Assembly (NCBI GenBank): GCA_014529385.2
Contig: CM043947.1
Location: 119,007,873-119,071,872, forward strand
DNA: 64,000 nt
Source: Adiantum capillus-veneris
Lineage: Eukaryota; Streptophyta; Polypodiopsida; Polypodiales; Pteridaceae
Direction of reading: 5' to 3'
Below the pieces are notes generated by a model. The model saw only the letters and a program-made list of their open reading frames with translations, was not told the DNA's origin and did no database searches. Below are positions 32,508 to 43,609 of the stretch, piece by piece (position 1 is the first letter of the stretch; each line of letters opens with the position of its first letter). The position numbers and the translations under genes are program-made.

Positions 32508-33548
32508 GTAAACATGTCTCATTCTTACAATGAATAACTCTCAAGTGAAACATCTCACTCTTATGAATAGCTACCCATTGGGTGTTATGGAGTTGTGTAC
32601 ATCCTACTATATGTGATATGTAGCCAAGTAATGTGTCAAGATAGTCCATTGTCTCTACCTACAATATTATGTGTGCTATATTGCACAAGTGTAGCCCAAT
32701 GTCCCTGTCTATGCTATAAGTGTGACATGTAAAAGGAATCTATTGTAGTAAGATAGCAACATGTGTGCTATACAGTAAAAGTGTGTGTAAGAATAGCACA
32801 ATGTTCTTGTCTATGATATGATGTGTGGTATGTGAAAGAGCTATATTACATATTGAGAGCACTATGTGTGCCATATAGTGTTAGTGTGTGTAATAAGAGG
32901 CCAATGTCCCTATCTATGCTATTATGTCATAGTATTTCTTGCAGTATGAGTGCTATATAGCATAACTATGTGTAATAATAGCACGATGGTCATGTCTATG
33001 CTATTATGTGTGCCATGTAGTAGGACTCTATTAGAGTATGACAACATCATGTCTTCTATATAGCAGACATGTGTGTATAATAGCACAATATACCTATCTG
33101 TGGTATTATGTGTGCTATCAAATTTTATAATATTATGAGAGCAGTATGTGTGCTACATAGCAGATGTTGGTGTAATAGTAGCACGATATTCATGTCTATG
33201 CTATTATGTGTGCTATGCAGAGTGTGATATGTGTAATAATAGCACAATATCCCTGTCTATGCTCTTTTGTGTGTTATGTAGAAGAACTGTGTTATAATAT
33301 CAGAGCACTATGTGTGCTATATAGCAGACGTGTGTGATGTGTGTGTAATAACAGCTAAAAATCCCTATCTATGCTATTATGTGTTATAAAAAAAATTGAG
33401 CATGTAATGAATACTGAGTTATCTATCTATGCTATTATCTGTGCTATGTAGCATAGCTATATGTATTTATACCAATGCATCTATAGCTATGCTATTATGT
33501 GTGATATATAGCAAAATGTAATTCTAATGCATTTTTTTTTTCAAGCAG
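32508..33548 (+). repeat. Intron filled with TGCTATATAGCA-type repeats
   Basis: From donor AG|GTAAACATG to acceptor TTTTTCAAGCAG|AC. Degenerate units of about 100-110 bp carry CTGTCTATGCTATTATGTGTG, GTGCTATATAGCA and GTGTGTAATAATAGCACAATG. Most copies contain a short palindrome around TATATA. Its first 540 bp is duplicated at 35686-36201. Confidence 0.75.
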
Positions 33549-35420
33549 ACAGAGTATTTCTTGAAGTTTAAAGATAGCCACCCACATGTGACAATTGGGC
33601 AAAGGTCCTTTGAGAAGCTGAAGCCTTGGTTCGTGTGAAAGTTGAAAGATCGAAATATTTGCTGTTGTGTTTATCATATAAAACTGATGAATCTCAAAGA
33701 TGCGTTTAATGTTATGCGCTCAATCTGCTTTTGGTTTTCATGGGAGGTCATGTACATGTAAATGCAATGTTTGCAAATCAAATGGGGTGAATGCAGAATG
33801 TCTTGCTGTTGAGCACTCATTTTCAGGGATCACGAAGTTGTGGGAATCATGCATATGTACAAAGGCTGAGAGGGATATGTTCCATAAACACACCTGCTTG
33901 ATGGGCCAATGCAAAAACTGTGTTGTGGAAAAGCTCAGCCTTTGTCCACGAGAACTTGCAGAGATGACAAAGACAGTCCCACTGCAAGTCTTCGAGGAAT
34001 TCAAAGTTCAAACTAAGCATGGTCTAAGTCAGAGAAAGATGTTGTCACTCAAACATGTGGCTTTACGTGAGCTGACAGGGAGGATAAAGGACGACATCAG
34101 AATCTTCATCGAGCACAATTTCACTTACAGATGGTAGGCACATCAATACAGAGAATGTTTGAAGGTGTTTCCTTCAGATACCATTATATCTGTAGTAGAC
34201 TTTGCTGAAAATTACTCGTTCAAAGAGCAAAATGAAGTACAATCCATGCATTGGCATACAGATCAATGCACCATCCTTGTTCACATAACGTACATGCGTG
34301 ACAACGAAGATGACAGTAATTTCAAGCATGTGCATTTCTACATCTGCGATGATAGGCAACATGATACGCTATTTGTCTAGCGTTGTTTTCTTCTTTGTGA
34401 TCAGTGGCTTAAAGACCAGGGGCTGAATTTCAAGAAGCACTGGGTGTGGTCAGATGGTGCAGCCTCCAATTCAAGGCTGCAAGGCCATTTTACTTTGTTG
34501 CTAGATATTACCAACTAACAGGTACAGAGATGACATGGAATTTTTTTGGCTCTGGCCATGGCAAGGGGGAGCATGATGGCGCTGGCACTGTGATAAAGAG
34601 AGCTCTTACACATGAACAACTCAAGAGTAATGGAGTTTTTCTTAGGCAAGCTGCAGACGTGGTTGCATTTTTTACGAGAACAATGTCCAATGCTGCATGT
34701 AGCTCTTATGCACAATCCACTAAAGCAGGTCCTACTATAAATAGGAAATTTTGGCTAGTATAAGAGACAGAAGTGGACAGGTCTAATCTATGGGGTTGTG
34801 AGAGAGTACCAGGATCTCGATCACTCCATTGCATTTCAGGCTTTTGTCGTCATGATCCTACTCAATCAAGGACCAGGCGGCTTTCCTGTTTTTGTGATGC
34901 TTGCATGAAGGGCCATTGGAGGACTTGTTCCAGAAAATCATATGCAGGCAAGTGGACACATAAGGCATTAAAACCACTCTCCGAGGTAGAAGAAGAGACT
35001 GAGGTACCAGAAGATGAAGCTGCAATGTTTGAGCGATCCCAGGATATGCTGAGTGAGTATCTCATTGAAGGTGATAACTTTGCAGTCAATGCAGACGCTG
35101 GCAATGTAGAAGGTGTAGAGTTCTTTCTTTTGAGATGTACAAAGAGAAAATGGATGACAGATTGCATCTTAAGAGATAAGTGGAAAAACAAATGTGATAA
35201 AAACACTTATGTTGTCACAAGGTGTTATTATCAACAACAAGAGGGGGACCCAAATCACTACACTCTACTTGATGATAAGGGAGTTACTAACTTGTACTCT
35301 CACCTTGTTCGGGCAATCAAGTTTGACATGCCTTTGGTAGATGCTACCTCAAAGACATATTATTTATCTCCGGAACTACATGAAACCATTTACAATGCCA
35401 TGCCCTTTGAAGCAGCATGA
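33549..35420 (+). pseudogene. DDE-like transposase candidate, catalytic part
   Basis: It begins after the acceptor with TEYFLKFKDSHPHVTIGQRS. A cysteine-rich stretch follows (CTCKCNVCKSN, CICTKAERDMFHKHTCLMGQ, CKNCVVEKLSLCP). Then come three blocks typical of an RNase-H-fold nuclease: SVVDFAENYSFKEQNEVQSM (first Asp, about 34189), HWVWSDGAAS with QFKAARPFYF in the next frame (second Asp, about 34455), and WNFFGSGHGKGEHDGAGTVI (Glu/Asp, about 34540). A C-terminal cysteine-rich part shows CISGFCRHDP and CFCDACMKGHWRTC. Stops near 34135 and 34378 and frame changes near 33700 and 34470 show decay. The VDFAENY / DG..QFK / GKG..DG.G set recalls large uncharacterised transposase families of animals. 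Confidence 0.65.
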
Positions 35421-36341
35421 TACCTATTAAACAGGCTTATATTATGTTCTATATAGCCTTCACCATTCAGTACCTCCTTACACATGTCCATTGTGCTATG
35501 TATCACATAGCACACAACCACACAGAGCACATAGCATAGAATCACACACATTTCAGATAATGAGGTTACTATTGTGAACATGTTGCGCCTTGAAAAAAGT
35601 TAGCCAAGATATTTGTCGGAAACGATTGGGAAGAAAACATTATCAAGAGCATCCCATTCACTTTCTTGCTGAATCTTAGGTAAACATGTCTCATTCTTAC
35701 AATCATCTCACTCTTATGAATAGCTACCCATTGGGTGTTATGGAGTTGTGTACATGCTACTATATGTGATATGTAGCCAAGTAATGTGTCAAGATAGTCC
35801 ATTGTCTCTACCTAGGCTATTATGTGTGCTATATTGCACAAGTGTGTGTAGTAATAGCCCAATGTCCCTTTCTATGCTATAAAAGGACTCTATTGTAGTA
35901 AGATAGCAACATGTGTGTTATACAGTAAAAGTGTGTGTATCACATAGCACAATGTTCCTGTCTATGATATGATGTGTGGTATGTGAAAGAGCTATATTAC
36001 ATATTGAGAGCACTATGTGTGCCATATAGCGTAAGTGTGTGTAATAAGAGCCCAATCTCCCTATCTATGCTATTATGTCATAGTATTTCTTGCAGTATGA
36101 GTGCTATATAGCATAACTATGTGTAATAATAGCCCGATGGTCCTGTCTATGTTATTATGTGTGCCATGTAGCAGGACTCTATCAGAGTATGACAACATCA
36201 TATCACCAAAATAAAATTACATCATTCAATCATTAAGTTTAGAGAACTTTGAACATGTCAGTTTTTTGTATAGCAAAGGCAAGTACATTCAGTGCGCAGA
36301 ATGCTATATACATGATTCCATAACCACAATCAACCTTCCCT
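35421..36341. repeat. Repeat-filled space between the two convergent genes
   Basis: 35606-36201 copies 32434-33050, including the exon end and splice donor of the transposase-like gene. 35484-35590 copies 40826-40930 from the accessory gene's intron in the same orientation. The stretch thus mixes pieces of both introns. No coding frame was seen. Confidence 0.75.
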
Positions 36342-38558
36342 TCATACTTCTCGTTGACTTCTATAGTGGCTGATGACACGAGCAGACACTATGTCTGAAG
36401 GATTTTCAAATTGGTTCATCTTTGCATAAGCATTAGGGCGGGGTGAGACTGTCCACTTGACTAACCAAGGGAACAATGTGCTAACTAGGTAAATTGGGGA
36501 CTGACAAATATCTGCTGGTTCAAATGAAGCAGGACAGACCCAAGTCCCGGGAGGGTTGAGCAGACACTTGTAGAGTGTGTCATCCACCACCAGTGTATTA
36601 TTAGAGTTGAACTTAGGATGGTGCTTCCAAAAGTCTTTCAAACACTTGAAAAATATGGGCTTTGCATTATCTCTACATGGAGGGATCCCGGGAACTTCAT
36701 TTAGATTGAAGCTCGCCTCTCTACACCCCTCTTGACCGATAATATCGAGGAAAATTTGTTTGTTCAGCCTAGGAAAGCATGCACTCAAAGCAAGTGCTAG
36801 ATTGTCCTGGGTCATGCAGCTCCATAGTGCAACTTGTGCTCTTTGCAGCAGTGCGTGCAAAAAGATTGATGCATTGGGCCTGACTACATATTCAAATTGC
36901 ATCTTTCCTGTAGCATTTGGCCCAGTGACTACTTGATACCTTGATCTTGCCCAATCAGGAGTACCGCTTCTCGCTATTCCTTTGTAGAAGGAGACCTTAT
37001 ACCTCCTTATGAGAAGCCCATTCACATCCAATATGATGCATAAATTGTCCCTTCTCTTCTTGTCCTCAAAAGATGCAGGAGGCAGAGCAAAAATCTGTAC
37101 TGGCATTACCACAAGACACTCTTGCCTCTCATATTCATGTCCGTTTTTAACCTCTTTATCAGCATTCTTTGTACCTGCCTCATTTGTATCTGTAGCAGCC
37201 GCTCGACCCATAGAGACCTTTGGACTTTTACCTTTGGTATTCCCAATAGTGGGATCTATACAAGACTGAGTTGTATCATGTGCAACTGCCTCTTTCGTGT
37301 CCACATCATCCATGAAATGTTCTCCCATTGCCTCTCCCAATTGAGCTGCTCTGTCAGTGGGCACCTTTGTGCCTTTCCCTGCCTCATTGTTTTTCTCTAT
37401 ACATGCCTCAGTTGTATTATGTGTATTTGCCTCTTTCATGTCCGTAGCAGCCACGAGAACTTCTCACATTGCCTCTCTGGATTGAACTGCTCTGTCACCT
37501 GTCTCAGCTATGTCGGCAGAAGCCGCAACATCACCGTTACCCACTGCTCAGCCTATTCCAGGTACTCTCTTAGTGAGGTACTCCTCACCCAAGCCTCCCA
37601 TATCTTCAACAGCGGCATCTGTACCCTTTGCCTCCTTTGCATCAACAATGTCATCAGCTACATCACTTGGACATACCACCTCGGCTTCGGCTGTGACATC
37701 ACTTGCACCCACTACCTCATGTGTTCCAGCTTCTCTCTCAATGAGGACCTCCTCACCCCATGCCTTGGTATCCTCAACAGTGGCATCTGTACCCATAGGC
37801 ACAATTGCATCAAGAAGGGCATCTATGATAGCATCAACAATACTTTCTGTTCCACCATCATTAACATTGCCATCAGCACCAACATTTGTGCTAGCATCAA
37901 CTTCCATAGCATCCACAATGTCATTTGTGCAGGCATCAACTACCGTAGCATCATCAATGGCATCTGTGCCAGATTCAACAGTGGCATCTGTACCCATAGC
38001 CACAACTGCATCAAGAAGGGCATCTATGACAGCATGAACAATACTTTCTGTTCCACCATCGTTAGCATTGCCATCAGCAGCAGCATCTATGCTAGCATCA
38101 ACTTCCATAGCATCCACAATGTCATTTGTGCAGGCATCAACTACCATAGCATCAACAATGGCATCTGTGCAGGCATCAACTGTGGTAGCATCATCAATGG
38201 CATCTGTGCCAAATTCAACAGCGGCATCTATACCCATAGCCACAACTGCATCAAGAAGGGCATCTATGACAGCATGAACAATACTTTCTGTTCCACCATC
38301 ATTAACATTACCATCAGTAGCAAAATCTGTGCGAGCATCAACTTCCATAGCATCCACAATGTCATTTGTGTAGGCATCAACTAGCGTAGCATCAACAATG
38401 GCATCTATGCAGGCATCAACTACCATAGCATCATCAATGGAATTTGTGCCAGATTCAACTGTGGTGGGGGCGGGTAATGTACCCTTTTCAAGTTTAGCAC
38501 GGTCAACATCTGTATGGACATAATCATGCGCAACCTGCACATCAACTGCATTAGGCAC
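36342..38558 (-). pseudogene. Accessory gene 3' part: coding repeat plus FCP1/NIF-type HAD domain
   Basis: A single minus-strand frame from 38558 to 36342 with two nonsense codons (near 37548 and 37457). The first 280 residues are an acidic repeat of 13-residue steps such as ACTDAIVDAMVVD and TNDIVDAMEVDAS, with three longer copies of GTESIVHAVIDALLDAVVAM. The C-terminal 250 residues, numbered from the Met at 37454, match the FCP1/NIF phosphatase fold: ILDVNGLLIR at 141-150 (Asp143, but Asn145 for the second Asp), VRPNASIFLHALLQ, ALWSCMTQDN at 209-218, KPIFFKCLKD, and TLVVDDTLYKCLLNPP at 287-302. The D-x-N-G-L form is seen in plant proteins of this fold. Catalysis is doubtful. A phosphatase-like domain in a transposon gene is unusual. 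Confidence 0.72.
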
Positions 38559-39101
38559 ATTTGGACAAATTCAGCAGTACTAGTAGGTGTGCAGGGATCA
38601 ATTGTATCAAAAGACTCTTTTTTTTTTTCCTGTAACCCCCCTGGAAGCTGTAGCACCCCCTCTTGGATTCTTCACAGGATAAGACTGAGCCAGTGAACCT
38701 ACAAACCCCTCAACTGTATCAAAAGACACCTTTTTTTTTCCTGTAACCCCCTTGGAAGCTATAGCACCCCTTCTTGGATTCTTCATAGGATAAGACTGAG
38801 CCAGTGAACCTAGAGACCCCTCATCTAGAAACCCTGAAGAGCGAGTGCGTCTCATGCAAGTTCCTCTTTCTTCAACTTCTTGATTATCTACGACAAGAGA
38901 AAGTAGAAACATATTATTAAACATGTACAGAAAATAAATCAAATAGTTTGCAACTACTCGATGCAAAGAATTAAGAGACATGTCACTAACAAATTCCAAC
39001 ACTTGATTCATCAATGAGTATGAATACAATAGGGGTGCAATGGATTGCACATGCCTTCTAAAGACATCTTCTAATTGCATGAAGTTACAACAAAAACACA
39101 C

Positions 39102-39570
39102 TCATTGCTTTGCATTTGGTTTCTTTCTCTTCCTAAATGAATCAAGAGGTATATCCATTGTGGGACTTCCATGTAAGTTCTTGGGAGTCGATTTCTTGCG
39201 CTTTGGTGTTGCCTTCTTCCCCGCTGCAGGGGGTGTTGCTTTCACCGCATCTGCAATTGCCTCATCTGATGCTTCATCTTTAGTGTCCACACTTGGTGAT
39301 GCTTTGGCACTCAACGGAGAACGCAACAGCCTTCTTGGAGTTAGTTGTTGCCTAGGTGATTTGTCTGCAGAAGACTTTGCCATCAAGATGTCTTCAACTA
39401 CTCCACGTACTACATCCCCCACTGCAGACTTCGCTTCAAGGGCTGGCTGCATCCCTCGGGTAGACTCCGCTTCAAGGCTTGGCTACATCCCTGGGGTAAT
39501 CAGGCCATTCTTCCTTATGGAATGCATCGTCTTGTTGGAGCAAGCATGCGATGATTGTTCTACAAAGCAA
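39102..39570 (-). pseudogene. Accessory gene, basic Lys/Ser/Ala-rich exon
   Basis: The frame from 39452 reads LEAKSAVGDVVRGVVEDILM, then SPRQQLTPRRLLRSPLSAK and GKKATPKRKKSTPKNLHG, ending RKRKKPNAKQ. It lies in the same gene orientation as its neighbours. The RKRKK and KRKKS clusters would serve as nuclear-localisation signals. No domain is recognised and the exon borders are not fixed. 38607-39101 just downstream contains a duplicated 60-codon-like segment (NPRRGAIASKGVTGKKK and NPRGGATASRGVTGKKK) and may be coding too. Confidence 0.5.
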
Positions 39571-39636
39571 GCTATTTACAAAGTCTCACTTGGAGTATCC
39601 CAAAATACACACATAAATACTGATTTTGGTACCTAC

Positions 39637-39714
39637 CAGTGGCCTGTGTAGAGACTCTCTCTATTTTTGTCCTCAATGATTCTTGTATAAAAGTCTCTGC
39701 CGTGATGTCTATAC
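39637..39714 (-). CDS. Accessory gene, small exon
   Basis: Between acceptor TTTGCAG|GTAT and donor ACTG|GTAGGT on the minus strand, the open frame reads GIDITAETFIQESLRTKIER and continues to VSTQAT. It is supported only by splice signals and a protein-like composition. It lies between the RING-like and basic exons of the same strand. Confidence 0.4.
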
Positions 39715-39748
39715 CTGCAAATGATTTCATTAAATGCAAGAGTTTAAA

Positions 39749-40183
39749 CTACCATTGGAAAGTGGGCCTACAATAGTAGTAGTAAATATTGACACAGTGA
39801 CTACATGCACTTGATTCTTTCATCTCACTCTTCACCTTCAGACCAATCATATGCTTAGCTCTAGGGGGAACAGGCATGTTGCAATCTAGTGAAACACAAT
39901 AGCCATAGTCCCTACGTACATGCGCGAAGCATAGCATATGGTACACATGGGTGCAAGGCAGGGAGAATACATCCAAGCTTCTGGCATCGAACGGGAATCC
40001 ACATCCTACACAATGGTAGAACCCATTAAGTGCCACCTCGCTAATGCTCTGCTTAAAATCCATAGGAGGAAAAGGCTTCATCAAACTGGCTCCCACGTTA
40101 TGTGAAGTCCTCTCCATGGTAACACAAAATTTAAAGTGCTCTGATTCCTGTGCTATGTTGGTCTCTACTTCTGCAAGTAGTGC
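39749..40183 (-). CDS. Accessory gene, RING-like zinc-binding exon
   Basis: After acceptor TTTCACAG the frame reads ALLAEVETNIAQESEHFKF, MERTSHNVGASLMKPFPP, then a cysteine/histidine cluster: CVGCGFPFDA, SLPCTHVYHMLC, YCVSLDCNMPV. The spacing CX2C, CTHxxHxxC, CxxxxC resembles a RING or related cross-brace finger, which would suggest protein or E3-type interactions. The 3' splice junction is not certain and the frame stops at 39749. The exon is intact. It is flanked by introns rich in AGCACATAGCAC repeats. Confidence 0.55.
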   Translation of the reverse strand, partial: ALLAEVETNIAQESEHFKFCVTMERTSHNVGASLMKPFPPMDFKQSISEVALNGFYHCVGCGFPFDARSLDVFSLPCTHVYHMLCFAHVRRDYGYCVSLDCNMPVPPRAKHMIGLKVKSEMKESSACSHCVNIYYYYCRPTFQW

Positions 40184-41237
40184 CTGTGAAACAAAGAAGA
40201 CAACACATCTAATTTAAGTCTCAATAACCCAACAAAAGCAGATTGCTGAAAAGAATATGCAGCGTGAATCTTATCCCTTATTTGCAATACCACATATAAG
40301 ACAAGCACTTACTCTATATGCTATAAACACAAGCTTGATGTGGTATATGATATGCACTGTGCTATATAGCACATAGCACAATCCAAGTATAATGTGCTAT
40401 AAGTGCTACATAGAGTATGCACTGTAGATCATAGCAGAGAGACGTTTTAAAGTAGCAGATATAGCTCAAACATTTTCTCTATATGCTATATAGCACAAGC
40501 TTACTGGGTATATGATATGCAGTGGGCTATATGAGACATAGCACATAGCATATAGCACAAATATCGTGCTATGTAGCACATATCACAATTAGAGATGTGC
40601 TATGTAGCACATAGCAAAAATAGAGATTGTGCTATATAGCACAATTCACTATTCAACACACTCCAGGGCTATATTGTGAACATATAACACACTAAAGTGT
40701 GCTATTTAGCACATAGCACATAAAAGGATTGTGCTATGTAGCACATATCAATATATAACACACACTTCAGGGCTATACTGTGAGCATATAGCATACAGGT
40801 TATGCTATATAACACATATTACACATATCCATTGTGCTATGTATCACATAGCACATAACCACACAGAGCACATAGCATAGAATCACACACATTCCAAATA
40901 GATGAGGGTACTATTGTGAACATGCTGCACCTAGATTGAACTATAAAGCACATAGCACATAACCACACATAGCATATAACCACCCACTCCATGAAGATGA
41001 TGGCTATGTTGTGACCATATAGCACATAGCACATAGCATATAACCACCCAGTCCATGAAGATGATGGCTATGTTGTGACCATATAGCACATATTTTGTGC
41101 TATATAGCACATAGCAGAAATAGAATATGCTCATGCAGTACATAACCATACAATCCAAAACACTCTAACCACATAACCACATGGAAGTGAACCACATGCT
41201 CCAAAACAAAGTGAAGCACATGTAGGAGGGTATGCAC
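40184..41237 (-). repeat. Accessory gene intron filled with AGCACATAGCACA repeats
   Basis: Dense short repeats on TGCTATGTAGCACATAGCACA and ATATAGCAC with CATATAGCACAT palindromes, from donor AAAG|GTGCATAC to acceptor TTCACAG. Two tandem copies of CCACCCANTCCATGAAGATG occur near 40981 and 41045. The word set is the same as in the transposase gene's intron on the other strand. Confidence 0.75.
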
Positions 41238-42064
41238 CTTTGCTTTAGCCACATTGGCTTCTAATTTAGCAATGTTCTCTCTAGTAGTACTCGAGAACTG
41301 TCCAATCAAATCAATCAGGCGTTGTCGAGCTACAGGGTCTTGCATGCAATCAATCTCCGTTTGCAACTTTATGGCCAAAGTGTTGGAGCTTTGAGCACCC
41401 TCACCCCTATGCAATTCTCTAACTTGATCCTCTACCTGCTTCTTTGCACCCTCAAGTCTTGACTTATAGCCTTGCAATCTGCCCTCTACAATATTCTTCA
41501 TTTCTGCAAGTGCCCTGCTATCCTCCTCTTTCAATTGTACCAGGCATCCTCCTGTAGGCATGCTTGACAATGGTACAGACGTACCTTCTATTTTCAATGA
41601 TAATCTGATAGAGGTAGTAGTGGTTTTGGAACCTCTCCCTCTACCACTCATCTGCTCTTCCCACCTCTTGATCTTGTTTTGCAAGTTGTGTCTTTCTTCT
41701 GAGGCTCTCATTGCCCTCTCTGCAAAGATAGCCCAAGAAATTTGATGTTTGCCAGATTCACTGCAGTTTTCCAATGCAAAGGCCTTTGCAAATTGAGTCC
41801 CTACTTCATACATGAAGGGACCCTCCTGGTAGACATCCCAGTGTCTCCACACAAGCTTTTGTAAGAACTCCGATCGAGCATGGTATGCCTTCACTTTCTT
41901 CTAGCTACCCGGAACAGGCTTTGGGCATATAAAGACAGCTTCCCAGTCCTCCTCAGAGATGTCATTGTTTCCTGTCAAGCTACACGTGTAAGGTTCCCAA
42001 TCCTGCTGACACCAAAAGTGGGATGGTACCATTGACAGGTCTCTAGGCCTACTAAAGTCAGAGC
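41238..42064 (-). pseudogene. Accessory gene, helical exon
   Basis: After acceptor TTGTTTAAG the frame reads SDFSRPRDLSMVPSHFWCQQ, DWEPYTCSLTGNNDISEEDW, EAVFICPKPVPGS, then a TAG near 41900. In the same frame follow KKVKAYHARSEFLQKLVWRH, YEVGTQFAKAFALENC and a long helical, charged region (SRALAEMKNIVEGRLQGYKS, KLQTEIDCMQDPVARQRLID) ending EANVAKAK at a splice donor. A coiled coil is likely over the last 120 residues. One nonsense codon is the only clear break. No named domain. Confidence 0.55.
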
Positions 42065-43097
42065 CTTAAACAATAAAAAATTCCAGGGAATTCACCCTTA
42101 CCATTGGCAATGGTTTAGGTTTATAGCCCTAGAAGAGACCTAGTCCTGTCTCGCAGTGGAAACTGGACCTAAAAAAATAATTTTCGGCCCTATGTCTTCG
42201 TCCTTTAAATTAAGGTTTCCTTAGCCAACGCTTTTTTCCCCCTAGCATATGTGAGGGCACAGCCGTTGGTGGATTCCTCGTCCAAGTGAAGAAGTTTCTA
42301 AACGTTTTAGTGTGAGGGAATGGATAGTTACCTGACTAATCAGGTCCACCCGTCCATGATTGACAACCTTAGTCAATCCCCACTTACCACCCCACACTCA
42401 CACATGATTCTATTGTTGTTTAATTACTACCACATTCTTTTCACAATTAAAAACAATGATTCCTTTTAACTTTCCAAACTACATTTCCTTAAGACAACCT
42501 TTGAAAACAGTATTGAAGACATTCTTTCAGAAAACAAACATCTTTAGACTTAAGACAAGGTACTGTCATTTTAAAGTATCACTGACCAGTACTAACTTGT
42601 CTCAAGACCACCTATACAGGGGTGAAAAACGGCACCCATTCCTTATTTATATAAACCGGGGTGGAAAAAGTCTTCACCCAAAGTCCGAGCGCCCATACGC
42701 CAAAACCAGTTGCCCATACAACCAGGCGGTTCCTCTAGGATAAACTTAAAAGTACTATCCATAAACATAAACAAGCACGGGGTAAAGACTCCACACGTGC
42801 CGAGGTAACCGACTCCTCCATGATGGTATCTCCATCATTACTCATTACCTGGAGTAAAATATTTCCAAGGAATCAGAGGTGTCTCGAGACAAGCTGTCTT
42901 AAGGATGGTCAAACATTTCTTTCCTAGGTCAATCAGTCATAACCCAATCATTTCTTTCCTAGTTACAATCATTGCTCGTGGGTTTCGTAGAAGTTACCTT
43001 CCATTTACAGCCAGTTTTATCCTTCCTAACCTTACGTATGCAATGCTTAACTTAAAATGAGCTTTAAAAGCTATTAGTGAACATAATAAAAATCCAC

Positions 43098-43267
43098 CTG
43101 GGACTGCTCGTCCATGTGCTGTGGGGCAGGTGTCCATAGACTCTCCTCTGTTGGCCTCTGGCTAGGTCCTGCTTCATGGTCATTAGTTGCTCTGTTGCGC
43201 TTGTTACTAACATCCTCTTCTTCAGTCAGAGGATTCCCTTGGTTCTCTTGGGAGCCATTTGAGTAGC
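43098..43267 (-). CDS. Accessory gene, upstream exon
   Basis: Minus-strand open segment between acceptor TTTTTATAAG and donor TCCCAG|GTGGATT. It reads GYSNGSQENQGNPLTEEEDV, SNKRNRATNDHEAGPSQRP and ends HMDEQSQ: hydrophilic and disordered. Support is splice signals and composition only. Confidence 0.45.
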
Positions 43268-43609
43268 CTTATAAAAAGACTTAATCCATTAGAAGATTAA
43301 TTGAATAGCCTTTATTTTACTTGTTTACCAAAAAATAAGGATTTTTGGAATAAATAGGGATCTTTAATAGTCGATTTGATAAGTTATTCCTCCTAAAACT
43401 TAATTATGTTGTAAGTAATTTTTCTCCCACCCTTCAATAAGTATTTTGGACCTCGGTTATTTATTTGGCAATTAGATAAATTTATTTCCTAATTTTTCTT
43501 GTCCATTATATACAAAAATCGGTTACTTTTGACCAAAATACATACCTAAACTATTTGTTTAGGATTAGGATAATTATCATAGATTCCTCAAGGTGTATTC
43601 CTTCTCTGG

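Noticed and set aside
37122-38384. A 420-codon plus-strand open frame rich in CICASINFHSIHN repeats
   Set aside because: It is the shadow of the minus-strand acidic repeat gene, which has a recognisable HAD domain in the continuing frame. The plus frame has no domain and starts in unrelated DNA.
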